Notes under the pieces: model-generated | Databases searched by the model: none | What the model saw: only the letters and a program-made list of their open reading frames with translations | Told to the model about the DNA's origin: nothing | From: Rivularia sp. T60_A2020_040 | GTDB lineage: Bacteria > Cyanobacteriota > Cyanobacteriia > Cyanobacteriales > Nostocaceae | Reading direction: 5' to 3' | NCBI GenBank assembly: GCA_015272215.1 | Contig: JACYMD010000095.1 | Location: 26,905 to 90,904, forward strand | Length of the DNA: 64,000 bases | In this document: positions 7,826 through 16,865 of the stretch, piece after piece | How positions within the stretch are numbered: position 1 is the stretch's first letter | How the letters are laid out: each line of letters begins with the position of its first letter | Program-made: the position numbers and the translations under genes

Positions 7826-10015
7826 ATGGGTAAGGCAATTGGAATTGATTTGGGAACTACCAACTCGGTTGCAGCATTTAAAGAGGCTCAAATTGAAGTT
7901 GTGAGTGCGAGTGATAATACACCACCAGATAGAAAACTGACTCGCTCTATTGTTGCCCTACAGCAAGATAAATTGATGGTGGGAGAGAAAGCATACAACC
8001 AATTACGAGGGGAACCAGAAAATGTAATTATTTCGATCAAGCGTTTGATGGGTAGAGGTTTTGGTGACTCAGCAGTTCAAAAACAAATGTCAGAAATCGG
8101 TTACAAAATTGCTCAACCTACCGAAGGTACAGATAATAGTGTTGCAGTTTGGTTGGGAGGAAAAGAATATTCCCCCGATGATATTTCGGCGGAAATTATT
8201 AAAAAAGTAGTACAAAATGCGCGAGATTACCGGGGAGAAATTGGTAAAATCCAAGATATTGACCAAGCAGTAATTACTATACCCGCTTATTTTAATGATA
8301 AACAGCGTCATGCTACCCGTACCGCTGCACTCAAAGCCGGAATTACTCCCTTAGAATTATTACCTGAGCCGACAGCAGCAGCTATATCATACGGTTTTTC
8401 ACCAGATAGTGAAGATGTGAAAACAATTTTGGTGTACGATTTTGGTGGTGGAACCTTCGATGCTTCTTTAATTACAGCCGCAGGAACTCAATTTATTGAG
8501 CAGGGGAAAGCGGGTGATTTGTGGTTAGGAGGAGATGATATTGATTCTCGGATGATTAATTTTGTCAAACAGCAAGTCGCTGAGCAAGAGCAAATTGACG
8601 ATATTGATGGTTTGATTGCTAAAATGCCTTATTATGCAAAAGTGCGATTTCATGCAGACCTGAAAATTGCTGTAGAACGTGCTAAAGTTCAATTGAGTAT
8701 TACTAATGTTGCTCGAATTCAACCTGCTACTCCGTTATTAGATGAGTTAGGACTTGCAATTCCCATTGAAGTAGAAATTAGCCGCGAACAATTTGAGCAA
8801 ACCATTGCTGATTTAGTCGAGAGTTCGATCGCAATTTGTGATCAAGCTTTGCAATATTCGGAATATACTGCTGATATGGTGGATGTGGTACTTTTGGTAG
8901 GTGGTTGTTCGCAAATTCCCTATGTCCAACATCAAGTTAAGCAAGCTTTTGGTGATAAAATTGTAGTTCATCCTCGTCCGATGTATGCAGTGGCTGAAGG
9001 TGCAGCGATGGTTGCAGCAGGATTGATTGATAAAGTGACAACCAGTTCCCGCGATTATTATATAGAGTTGATCGACGGTAAATATCAAGTTATTAGCCGG
9101 GGTGATATTTTACCAGTCACCACAAGTCATACTTTTAAAACTGTAGCTGATGGACAGCGTTTGATTCACTTTCGATTTTTTAGCCCCGATCAAGTTCGCG
9201 GTGAAGATGAAAGCATTGGGGTTCTGTGGTTGGGTTTAGAAGCCAAGTATCCCCCAGGAACGGAAATTTTGGTGAATTTGCATCTAGATGAAAAAAACAG
9301 CGGTTTGACGGTGCGAGCAACCTTGAAAAATGATCCTTCAGTCAGCGTCAGTCACACCTTTTCTCGCGGTAATTCAGATGAGAAAATTTATCAAGATTTA
9401 GAAACTGCGATCGCGGAGTTAAATAACCAGTCTTTAACAGAGTTTGGAGTTGAAGAAGCGTTACGTTTATCAGTACCAGTGGTACAATTAGCAAATGAGA
9501 TTATCGACCCTAGAAACGGTCAAGAACGCATCGATTTACGCGAACGTGCAAAAGTAGACTTAGAAAATTTTCAAGCCGCGATGTCGAAAGAACGACTCGA
9601 AGCTGAGTATAACGTGAATCAATGCAATCAAATAGTTGAACTTTGCGGATTTATGATTCCTCAACCGCAACAGTTACGATTGCAAAATTTATCTCAAGAG
9701 TTGCTTGCTGCAATTAACAGTCATAATATTTCTCAGATGCAATCTCTCAATGAGGATGTAACCAGGGAACTGAAGAATTTACCCTCAGAAGTCCAATTAG
9801 TTCAAGGGTGTTTATTCGCGATTCAACAAGCTCATAGAGTAGAACCCACCCAAGCAAATGCTATGTCAGAAAAGCTTTATCGAATGCTTGATGCTTCGTC
9901 TAAAAGTAACGAACGTGAAGTAGATCGACTCTGGAATGAATTGCAACCGTCAGTCAATCGCTGGTTCGATATGGAGTTGTCCACCAATACTATTGCTACA
10001 GGGCTGAAGCGATGA
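7826..10015 (+). CDS. Atypical Hsp70/DnaK-family chaperone
   Basis: This 729-residue protein has the Hsp70 ATPase domain at about residues 1-390. Phosphate-1 motif GIDLGTTNS is at 6-14, phosphate-2 motif YDFGGGTFDASL at 204-215, and the adenosine-side motif LVGGCSQIP at about 357-365. The C-terminal third is divergent: a beta-rich substrate-binding-like region, then helices rich in Glu and Gln, without the usual EEVD or acidic DnaK tail. Housekeeping DnaK is about 630-640 residues, so this is a longer paralogue. Its stop overlaps the next start (ATGA), and four further genes follow on the same strand, including J-like and GrpE-like proteins. That makes it the ATPase of a self-contained chaperone set. 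ATPase identity is certain; substrate and condition are unknown. Confidence 0.92.
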   Translation: MGKAIGIDLGTTNSVAAFKEAQIEVVSASDNTPPDRKLTRSIVALQQDKLMVGEKAYNQLRGEPENVIISIKRLMGRGFGDSAVQKQMSEIGYKIAQPTEGTDNSVAVWLGGKEYSPDDISAEIIKKVVQNARDYRGEIGKIQDIDQAVITIPAYFNDKQRHATRTAALKAGITPLELLPEPTAAAISYGFSPDSEDVKTILVYDFGGGTFDASLITAAGTQFIEQGKAGDLWLGGDDIDSRMINFVKQQVAEQEQIDDIDGLIAKMPYYAKVRFHADLKIAVERAKVQLSITNVARIQPATPLLDELGLAIPIEVEISREQFEQTIADLVESSIAICDQALQYSEYTADMVDVVLLVGGCSQIPYVQHQVKQAFGDKIVVHPRPMYAVAEGAAMVAAGLIDKVTTSSRDYYIELIDGKYQVISRGDILPVTTSHTFKTVADGQRLIHFRFFSPDQVRGEDESIGVLWLGLEAKYPPGTEILVNLHLDEKNSGLTVRATLKNDPSVSVSHTFSRGNSDEKIYQDLETAIAELNNQSLTEFGVEEALRLSVPVVQLANEIIDPRNGQERIDLRERAKVDLENFQAAMSKERLEAEYNVNQCNQIVELCGFMIPQPQQLRLQNLSQELLAAINSHNISQMQSLNEDVTRELKNLPSEVQLVQGCLFAIQQAHRVEPTQANAMSEKLYRMLDASSKSNEREVDRLWNELQPSVNRWFDMELSTNTIATGLKR

Positions 10016-10236
10016 TTAAGCTCAACTGCCCTGTATGTGAATACAAGGAGATTGAAGGTAATATTTGTCCGAATTGTGATACTGATATTTCCTTAATACG
10101 TAGACTTTATCAATTACCTCCTCTTACCTCTTACCTCCGCGCTGTTAGCACGATAGTTGCTACAACGATTGTGTTCCTCCGCAATGCACTTTCTTGCCTA
10201 CTGTTGAAAATACCAAGCTGTAAGGAGGAGATTTAA
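10012..10236 (+). CDS. Small zinc-ribbon protein, probably a shortened version
   Basis: This 74-residue peptide begins with a clear zinc ribbon of two pairs, CPVC (residues 5-8) and CPNC (19-22). The rest is hydrophobic and bears no recognised motif. The DNA after about 10110 contains TTACCTC tandem units and a GCGCTGTTAGC stretch like this genome's intergenic repeats, so the original C-terminus may have been replaced by repeat DNA. It is tightly coupled to both neighbours: ATGA overlap with the Hsp70 gene, and TAATG overlap with the next gene behind an AAGGAGGAG ribosome binding site. In the operon it may be an adaptor for the Hsp70. The zinc ribbon is seen directly; role and truncation are inferred. 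Confidence 0.65.
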   Translation: MIKLNCPVCEYKEIEGNICPNCDTDISLIRRLYQLPPLTSYLRAVSTIVATTIVFLRNALSCLLLKIPSCKEEI

Positions 10237-12680
10237 TGGGTTTCCTTAACAGTTTTAAAGAGCAAGTTAAAGAAGCTGAAATACTTGCAGAAAATAAACA
10301 GTTAGAAGAGGCGATGGCAATTGCTCAAAATCTGATCAATACTTGGTACGAACAACCGAATTTTTCACAGCTTTTGTTTCGCAAGTTGTTTTTAGAGAAT
10401 GATTTAAACAAACTGCAAAAGCTATTAAAAAAATGGCGTAAACAGTTAGCAGATGCAAATAAATTAGTTGTTCATGGTAAAATGCTCGTTGAGCAAGATA
10501 GTGGAAATCCTTTAGAAACACATTACCTTGCTAATGCCATCGACTTTTACCAACGTTATCTGAAAATTATTTGTGATACTACGGTTTCTCAATCTATAGA
10601 AAAATATCAAAAAGAACTGGATTGCCGAAATCAGTTTAAAAAATTAATTGTAGAAGCAGAGTTACACAAAGAAAATCGGTTTTTCCAAAATGCGATGGCA
10701 ATTTACTGTCAAGCAGAACAACTTTATTCTACCGAACAACTCAAAAACGCGATCGCAACTTGTGAAGCTCAAGTCAAACAGGAACAAATTTATTGTCGTA
10801 TTTTAACTTCGGTTTATCAAGCCCAGAATGCCGGTAAATTAAAAATTGCGATAGCGCTGTTGAATTCTGCTTTAACTAGCTTTCCCCGCTCGGATGGAAT
10901 TAAATTATTAGCGCAATTGCAAAGTACTCTCCAAGGTAAAGAAAAATTTCGAGATGGACTTAAAGCTGAAAAATCAGGTAATTTCAAGCAAGCTGAAACT
11001 TTGTATCAAACTGCTCTGCCTCTACTGTCTGATTCTACAGACTGTCAAATTCGGTTAGGGATTGTATTTATTAAGACTCAAAAATGGGTATTAGCACTGG
11101 ATTACTTGAAAGATATACAGGTTGAACAAGCCGCTTATCTGCGAGGATTTGTTCTTGCTAAACAAGGTAATTTAGCAGCAGCAGCACGTGAGTGGCAAGC
11201 CTTATCTGGTGATAAAATACAGATTCAAAGGGAAAATCTAGAAACTATTTCTCAATGGCAAAGATTATTAAAATTACAAAATATTCAGCAGTTAGTTGCA
11301 GAAAAAAATTTTGCACTAGCGAAAACAGCTAGTATCGAATTTATCCAATATTTCGGTGATGATTCACTAATTGTAGCTAATTTAAACGAACACATTCAAC
11401 CATCGATAGAAGCTTCATTATGGCAAAATTCTGATTGGGGAATAATTAGGAATACAGTTGAAAAAGCATGGATTGTAGAACCGAATATTATTAATCTACA
11501 TAATTGGACAGTAGCAACTTATTACCGCGCTCGCAACGATGTTAATTCAACCCAAATAGAATCTGTAAAACTGCTAATTGTGGCTTTATCAACAGCATTA
11601 GCAAATTTACACAACGATTTGGCTCTTAAAGATATACCTTGGATGGCACAAGCAGTAGATTTACAAGCAGTATCTTTAGAATTGAAACAACGATTGTCAG
11701 ATACGATAGATACCTTTAAAGATCAGAATACCTCCGATTATTTAGAATTGCGCGATTGCTATCGGTTAGAAACAGTAGCTTTAGGTTTGATGGGTAATCC
11801 ACCCTCATGGGGTATGAGGGTAAAAGAACTGTTGATTACACCTGGATGTCATAATCGGTATTTAGAATCGTGGAAGGATATTGTAGTTGAGCAGATAGAT
11901 AAACAGATAGATAAACAAAATATATTACAAGCGCTTTATACTCCTTGGGGGTTAGCTGTTGCGGCTTGTGTAGAGGGAGATATATCACGAGCTATCGAGC
12001 TTAAACCCTCTACTCAATCTGTTGGGGTAGAAATCTTTGCTTGTTCATTTGTGGCTTACTATGAAGGTTGTGAGTGGTTAAAACAACGAAAATGGCAAAA
12101 TGCGATTGTTCCTCTCAATCAAGCTAAAACAGTAATTAAAGCGAATGGAGAGTGGGAAGAAGAAATAAACAGACTTTGCGGATATCAGCGTCAAGGAATA
12201 TCAGAATTAACAGAACATTTAGAATTTGCTCAATTTTGGTATAGTCTTTTAGGAAATCAAACAGCTAGAAGTTATTTAAGTGAATATAAAGCAGAAGAAA
12301 TTCGCGAGAAACTAATTAATCAAAAAATTTCCTGCGAACAAGCTTTAAAACAACTTAGAGAAATTACAAAAATTGATACGCAAAATCCTGTCGTCATCGA
12401 TTTAATTGAAAGAGTTGAATATAGACAAGAGGTTGAAGATATTCAGAAACTTTTCAACGAACAGCGGTATGATGAAGCAATTAAAAAAGCAAAATATTCC
12501 CATCATCAACAAGTCAAGTTCTCAGTAGCTAAATTTTTGATTGAAAGTTTAGTTGAATCAGTGAAAAAAGACTTAGCTGATTACCAAATTATCCAGCAAT
12601 TGGGACACTGGGCTTATGAAATTTGTCCAGATGAACCAGCTTTTCAACAAGTGTATCAGAGTTTAAAAATAGGATATTAA
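10236..12680 (+). CDS. Large helical TPR-like protein of the Hsp70 operon
   Basis: This 814-residue soluble protein has a predicted all-helical sequence. Recurrent TPR-like segments (for example AEKSGNFKQAETLYQTALP near residue 245, and EQRYDEAIKKAKY near 745) are spread along its length. No transmembrane helix, signal peptide or enzymatic motif was seen. Its start overlaps the zinc-ribbon stop (TAATG) and follows a strong AAGGAGGAG site, so it should be made together with the Hsp70. TPR proteins often act as co-chaperones or scaffolds, which suits the neighbourhood, but that is inference from context. No close named family was recognised. Confidence 0.82.
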   Translation: MGFLNSFKEQVKEAEILAENKQLEEAMAIAQNLINTWYEQPNFSQLLFRKLFLENDLNKLQKLLKKWRKQLADANKLVVHGKMLVEQDSGNPLETHYLANAIDFYQRYLKIICDTTVSQSIEKYQKELDCRNQFKKLIVEAELHKENRFFQNAMAIYCQAEQLYSTEQLKNAIATCEAQVKQEQIYCRILTSVYQAQNAGKLKIAIALLNSALTSFPRSDGIKLLAQLQSTLQGKEKFRDGLKAEKSGNFKQAETLYQTALPLLSDSTDCQIRLGIVFIKTQKWVLALDYLKDIQVEQAAYLRGFVLAKQGNLAAAAREWQALSGDKIQIQRENLETISQWQRLLKLQNIQQLVAEKNFALAKTASIEFIQYFGDDSLIVANLNEHIQPSIEASLWQNSDWGIIRNTVEKAWIVEPNIINLHNWTVATYYRARNDVNSTQIESVKLLIVALSTALANLHNDLALKDIPWMAQAVDLQAVSLELKQRLSDTIDTFKDQNTSDYLELRDCYRLETVALGLMGNPPSWGMRVKELLITPGCHNRYLESWKDIVVEQIDKQIDKQNILQALYTPWGLAVAACVEGDISRAIELKPSTQSVGVEIFACSFVAYYEGCEWLKQRKWQNAIVPLNQAKTVIKANGEWEEEINRLCGYQRQGISELTEHLEFAQFWYSLLGNQTARSYLSEYKAEEIREKLINQKISCEQALKQLREITKIDTQNPVVIDLIERVEYRQEVEDIQKLFNEQRYDEAIKKAKYSHHQQVKFSVAKFLIESLVESVKKDLADYQIIQQLGHWAYEICPDEPAFQQVYQSLKIGY

Positions 12681-12713
12681 AAAATATAAAAAATATAAAA
12701 AATATATATATCT

Positions 12714-13334
12714 ATGGAAAAAAATCCTTACTTAATTCTCGGAGTATCACAAGCCGCATCAAAAGCGGAAATTACCAAAGCTGTAGCCGCAGCAATGAAA
12801 CGAAAAGAATATTCTGTAGATGTAATTGCCAAAGCTCAAAGAACTTTGATGAAGCCAAACGAACGCATTATAGCCGATTATTTATGCGAAATATTACCAA
12901 CTATCAAACGATTTAAATATAGCGATTTATCGGCTTTAGAACAACCACAACCGACATTAACATTATTATCAGAATTTGATGGATTAGATATGGCAATCGC
13001 CAAAGCTGTTAAACAAGAAAATTTAGAAAAAGAACCCTTAACAATCTCCTTATCAGAATTACTTGTTCAAGGAATATCAGCTTGTAAACAAAAACGTTAT
13101 CCTAAAGCTATTAAATACTTAGAAGATTACTGCGAAAAATCGAATGATTGCAACAGTAAAGACTATGCTCAAGCACAAGTTTGGTTAGTTAAAGCTTATC
13201 AAGTCAACGGACAATTACACCGAGCATTGTCGGTGTGTCAGCTTTTGACTTCTCATCCCAATTCTCAAGTACAAATTTGGGCAAATAAATGTTTGGAATT
13301 GTTATCTAAAAAGGTTCCAGCGTTAGTAAAATAA
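12714..13334 (+). CDS. J-domain-like protein lacking the HPD motif
   Basis: In this 206-residue protein, residues 3-60 resemble the first and third helices of a J domain (NPYLILGVSQAASKAEITKA, then a KAQRTLMKPNERIIADYL segment where J proteins have A...L.D...R..YD). The loop that normally carries His-Pro-Asp reads KRKEYSVD instead. HPD is essential for J proteins to stimulate Hsp70 ATPase, so this is either a J-like regulator or a docking factor. The second half (about 105-200) is helical and TPR-like (AQVWLVKAYQVNGQLHRALSVC). It lies 33 bp after the large TPR protein and 81 bp before the GrpE-like gene. The gap upstream is an AAAAATATA run. The call rests on the N-terminal pattern and the operon. 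Confidence 0.72.
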   Translation: MEKNPYLILGVSQAASKAEITKAVAAAMKRKEYSVDVIAKAQRTLMKPNERIIADYLCEILPTIKRFKYSDLSALEQPQPTLTLLSEFDGLDMAIAKAVKQENLEKEPLTISLSELLVQGISACKQKRYPKAIKYLEDYCEKSNDCNSKDYAQAQVWLVKAYQVNGQLHRALSVCQLLTSHPNSQVQIWANKCLELLSKKVPALVK

Positions 13335-13415
13335 CTTTTCAATTCTAGTTCTCAGTATCGGTTGCTTCCGAATCGAGGCTCAGTCTCCAATTATTCCATT
13401 TTATTCTTAAAAAAA

Positions 13416-13934
13416 ATGAAATTTAAAACTTTCTTTAATCGCATTTTTACCATTCAGGATAATAGTCAGAAAAACTATGTAATTAATCAAGAATTGCGCG
13501 ATTCAATTATTGATAAAATAGGCATTTTGCAAAAAGAAAATATCCTGTTACAACAATTATTAAGGACAGAAAAAAATCAAAATAATGCAACAATAGAAGA
13601 TTTATTCTTAGAACTATTAGAAGTTACTGATGTATTAGAAACATTGCTAAATTATTTAGAAAATAATCCTGAACCTAGTCCAGAATTTTTACAACGCTTA
13701 CCCAAGTCTATAGGAGCAGTTCATCGTAAATTCCTGAATATATTAGAAAAGCGTCAAGTATTACCAATACAAGTAGAAGAAACACAGCTTGATTTCAATT
13801 TATGTCGCGTAGTTGAGCGAGAACTATGCAATGATATTCCAGAAAAAACGATTACTAAAATTGTGCGTCGTGGATTTTATTGGGGAGAAAAAATCCTGCG
13901 TCCCGCTGAAGTAATTATCTCTAAAACAGATTGA
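13416..13934 (+). CDS. GrpE-like nucleotide exchange factor
   Basis: This 172-residue protein has the GrpE plan. An N-terminal helical, coiled-coil stretch (about 20-70) is followed by a compact C-terminal domain ending in GFYWGEKILRPAEVIISK, which corresponds to the classic GrpE ending GY..g.rlLRpA.V.VsK. GrpE releases ADP from Hsp70, so this would complete the cycle with the Hsp70 at the start of the operon. The ATG at 13416 is preferred; an upstream TTG at 13362 would add 18 residues with no similarity to the family. It is the last gene of the chaperone operon. It is more divergent than housekeeping GrpE, so a dedicated partner is likely. Confidence 0.82.
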   Translation: MKFKTFFNRIFTIQDNSQKNYVINQELRDSIIDKIGILQKENILLQQLLRTEKNQNNATIEDLFLELLEVTDVLETLLNYLENNPEPSPEFLQRLPKSIGAVHRKFLNILEKRQVLPIQVEETQLDFNLCRVVERELCNDIPEKTITKIVRRGFYWGEKILRPAEVIISKTD

Positions 13935-14296
13935 TAACTTGTGAATTTAATTAAACTAAACAGTTGAAATAATATCAAAATACAGATAAAATATTTTTTT
14001 AAAGAAGAATTTAACAGTTAATAATTAACAGTGATTGGAAGTAATAGGATTCTGTCAGACACCCAATGTAGAGACGGGGGGTATTGTTACCTCTCTAATT
14101 GCTACGTCTCCCCATGAATTTTTCGGCAATCACTGACCAAGAAAATGTATTAAAATTTTATGTATACCTAATCTCTAGATTTTTTGGAGTAAAAGTTTAA
14201 AATACTAAAACTGAGTCGAAAAAACTAAATATTTTTGATATTTTATATGCCTCGCAATTAATTTTAAAATGATTTTAAGTAATATACATTACATAT
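13935..14296. other. Intergenic region with an AGACG-family repeat
   Basis: This 362-bp AT-rich region has no supported gene. It contains TGTAGAGACGGGGGG (from 14067) and a partner CTACGTCTCCCC (to 14113), a degenerate member of the dispersed AGACG palindrome family. Confidence 0.5.
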
Positions 14297-16303
14297 ATGG
14301 CAGAAAATCAATCGTTTACAGATGAACGTTTTCTAGTTTGCGGTTTGGGAGGATTGGGACAGCATTGTGTAGTTGCATTGAAACAATTCGGGGTGAAAGT
14401 TGTCGGAATTGAATTAATACAGCCAAATAGTTGGAGAATTCCTGGTGTTGATAGTTTACTTGATGATTTAATTATTGGTGATTGTCGTGATAATAGTGTA
14501 TTTGAGCGGGCAAAAATCCAACTTTGTCGCGCTGTACTGATTGTCACCAGTGATGAACTAATCAACGCTGAAACTGCGATCGCAGTTAGACAACTTAACA
14601 AAAACGCTCGTTTGATAATTCGTTCAACCAAAGAAAACTTAAATCAACTATTAGAAGAACATTTGAGCAATTTTGTTGCTTACGATCCGATTTATTTATC
14701 AGCAGCATCCTTTGCTTTAGCAGCTTTGGGGGGAAATTCTTTAGGGTATTTTAACTTAGATGGTAACTGGTTGGGAGTATTTCAACATAAGGTTTCTTCT
14801 GGAGATAATTTTCACCGTCGTCAACTGTTTGAATTAAATTCGAGTTCGCGGATGTTACTTTGTTATTTACCGCAATTAGATGATACCTTCAATTACTTTT
14901 ATGATTGGGATTCAGAAACAATAATTCAAGATGGGGCAACTCTGATATATGTCCAAGAATTTGATAGATTACTATCGAAAAAAACCAGCAAATCCGCTAA
15001 TAATAATCGTAAGCAAAAACAAATATCGCCAAAATCTACTAATTTTAGAAAAAACCTTTTAGAATATTGGAATTCCAGTTCCCAAGTTCGCCGCGTGGTA
15101 ATTATTTCAGTTTTTATTACCGTCATTTTAGCAGTTGTAGGAACTGTATTATTTAACTCTTTAGATCAAAGTGAGAATCCGGATAATCTCAATGCTTTTT
15201 ATATCACAATTAGTTTACTTTTAAGCGGGTATCCAGATTTTTTGTATAGTGTAACTACAAAATCTGTAGTTAAGCAAATTGTAGCGCTAGGATTAGATAT
15301 CGCTGGAACTGCTTTTGTCGGTGTATTATATGCTTTAGCCACCGAAAAACTTTTATCTACCAAATTTTTATTTTCTAAACGACGTACTGAAGTTCCTCAA
15401 GAAGAACATATAGTAATTATTGGTATTAAAAGAGTTGGAACTAGGGCTATAAAAATATTACAAGACTTTTATCAACCTGTAGTTGGAATTGTTTTAGAAG
15501 ACAACTTTGATAACAATAAATTACCCGATATAACATTATTTGAAGGTGATTTAAATGAATCTTTAACTAAGGTAAATCTTTCCACAGCCAAGAGTATAAT
15601 TGCAACCACAGAAGACGAAATGCTGAATGTGGAAATAGCTTTAAAAACGCGGAAACTCAATCCTGAAACTAACTTAGTAATTCGTACCTTCGGACAACGT
15701 TTGAGTGAAAATTTAGCTCAAATATTACCCAGCGCTCAAATTATCTCAGCTTATGCAGTAGCATCAGAAGCTTTTGCTGGAGCAGCTTTTGGTGAAAACA
15801 TTCTCGACTTATTCCGACTTCATAATCAAACAGTTTTAGTCACCGAATATAAATTTAGTCAAGTTGATAGCTTAAATGATTTACTGCTTTCAGAAATTGC
15901 TTATGGTTACGGAGTCGTACCAATTTTATATCAAAAACCAGGGATTCCTGCGGAAATCATGCCCAAAGAATACAGAAAAATACAACCAGGTATTCGTTTA
16001 GTTGTACTCGCAACCATCGACGGATTAAAAAGAATGGAAGCAGGAAGAATTGGTATTTATCCTAAAAATTGGCAAATAGTAATTGAAAGTGCAGTTACTC
16101 AAGAAGCTAAATTTGAAGGTGCAAATCAAATTGTCAAATATTCTAATTATCCCTTTAATAAAGCTAGAGATTTAATCAATAATTTACCTCAAACTTTACC
16201 TGTACCTTTATATAAACTCCAAGCACAAAGTTTAATTAGAGTTTTGCAAAAGTGTCAGGTAATGGCTAGTTTGAAAAAGATTGGGGGAGATGGAAAGCGA
16301 TAA
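14297..16303 (+). CDS. Double TrkA-N/RCK protein with two membrane helices and a degenerate pore
   Basis: This 668-residue protein has an N-terminal Rossmann NAD-binding domain (CGLGGLGQH, about 14-22), two hydrophobic helices (about 263-287 and 320-350), and a second Rossmann/RCK unit starting at IVIIGIKRVGTRAI (about 372-385) with its TrkA-C-like region to about 600. The layout is that of a ligand-gated potassium channel of the RCK type. But the pore loop, which should read TVGYGD, reads LLLSGYPDF at about 307-315, so potassium selectivity is doubtful. It may be a non-selective or non-conducting sensor. It stands alone between the chaperone operon and a minus-strand block, and is followed by a hairpin. 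RCK identity is firm; channel function is not. Confidence 0.85.
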   Translation: MAENQSFTDERFLVCGLGGLGQHCVVALKQFGVKVVGIELIQPNSWRIPGVDSLLDDLIIGDCRDNSVFERAKIQLCRAVLIVTSDELINAETAIAVRQLNKNARLIIRSTKENLNQLLEEHLSNFVAYDPIYLSAASFALAALGGNSLGYFNLDGNWLGVFQHKVSSGDNFHRRQLFELNSSSRMLLCYLPQLDDTFNYFYDWDSETIIQDGATLIYVQEFDRLLSKKTSKSANNNRKQKQISPKSTNFRKNLLEYWNSSSQVRRVVIISVFITVILAVVGTVLFNSLDQSENPDNLNAFYITISLLLSGYPDFLYSVTTKSVVKQIVALGLDIAGTAFVGVLYALATEKLLSTKFLFSKRRTEVPQEEHIVIIGIKRVGTRAIKILQDFYQPVVGIVLEDNFDNNKLPDITLFEGDLNESLTKVNLSTAKSIIATTEDEMLNVEIALKTRKLNPETNLVIRTFGQRLSENLAQILPSAQIISAYAVASEAFAGAAFGENILDLFRLHNQTVLVTEYKFSQVDSLNDLLLSEIAYGYGVVPILYQKPGIPAEIMPKEYRKIQPGIRLVVLATIDGLKRMEAGRIGIYPKNWQIVIESAVTQEAKFEGANQIVKYSNYPFNKARDLINNLPQTLPVPLYKLQAQSLIRVLQKCQVMASLKKIGGDGKR

Positions 16304-16352
16304 GGGAGATAAGAAGCCCCTCAGACTAAAAGTCTGGGCAACCAACAAATAA

Positions 16353-16370
16353 AGCCCACCTTCGTGGGCT
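16353..16370 (+). terminator. Stem-loop after the RCK gene
   Basis: AGCCCAC-CTTC-GTGGGCT is a perfect 7-bp GC-rich stem with a 4-base loop, followed by AAATTTT. A smaller stem, CAGACT..AGTCTG, lies just before it (16322-16336). It lies between convergent genes and could end transcription from the left. Confidence 0.6.
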
Positions 16371-16425
16371 AAATTTTGGTGAATGTTTGTAAGGAAATAA
16401 GACAGAGCCTCACTCCTAACTTTTC

Positions 16426-16608
16426 TTAAACAGTATCGCGGTTTCGGCTGATTTGACGTTCGATAGTTTCAATCGCTGCATTCAGAGCGGCTAATCTTGC
16501 TTCTACGTTGTCTCTCATAAATTTGAGAAATTTTAATTTGTTCTCTTGATGACTTGTAGTAGAAAAATTATCAGTACCGCAGCAAGAATTCATCCAGAAA
16601 GGAAACAT
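16426..16608 (-). CDS. Small hypothetical protein with a C-terminal amphipathic helix
   Basis: This 60-residue protein begins MFPFWMNSCC, with a CC pair, and ends in a regular helix rich in Ala, Arg and Glu (residues 31-58). The regular helix, normal codon use and isolated position in a gap support a real gene. No domain was recognised. A shorter start at residue 31 (MRDNVE) is possible. No close family is claimed; it could be a cyanobacterial lineage-specific peptide. Confidence 0.5.
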   Translation of the reverse strand: MFPFWMNSCCGTDNFSTTSHQENKLKFLKFMRDNVEARLAALNAAIETIERQISRNRDTV

Positions 16609-16670
16609 AACTGATTACCTAAATTCAAATTATCTCTATTTCTATCTTGCCGCGATTTTTTGAAATTGGG

Positions 16671-16740
16671 GAGTAGGGAGTTAGGAATTAGGAATTAGGA
16701 GTTAGGAGTTAGTACCACCGGAGTTAGGAATTAGGAGTGA
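16671..16740. repeat. TTAGGA/GAGTTAG short tandem repeats with an ACCACCGGAGTT motif
   Basis: Direct units of GGAATTA and GGAGTTA run through this segment. At 16710-16725 it contains TAGTACCACCGGAGTT, the motif repeated at 29070, 37398-37425 (reverse, twice), 42785 and 59244. These are typical cyanobacterial short tandemly repeated repetitive sequences. Confidence 0.8.
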
Positions 16741-16865
16741 AGGGCGTAGTGTGTCTGTGGCTAAAATGGAATTAGGAATTGTCTTTCTAAGTATGTAAGT
16801 ATTCATTAATTGTATATTTACTATTCAGTTATGTACCTATTACCTATTACCTATTCCCTATCTTA

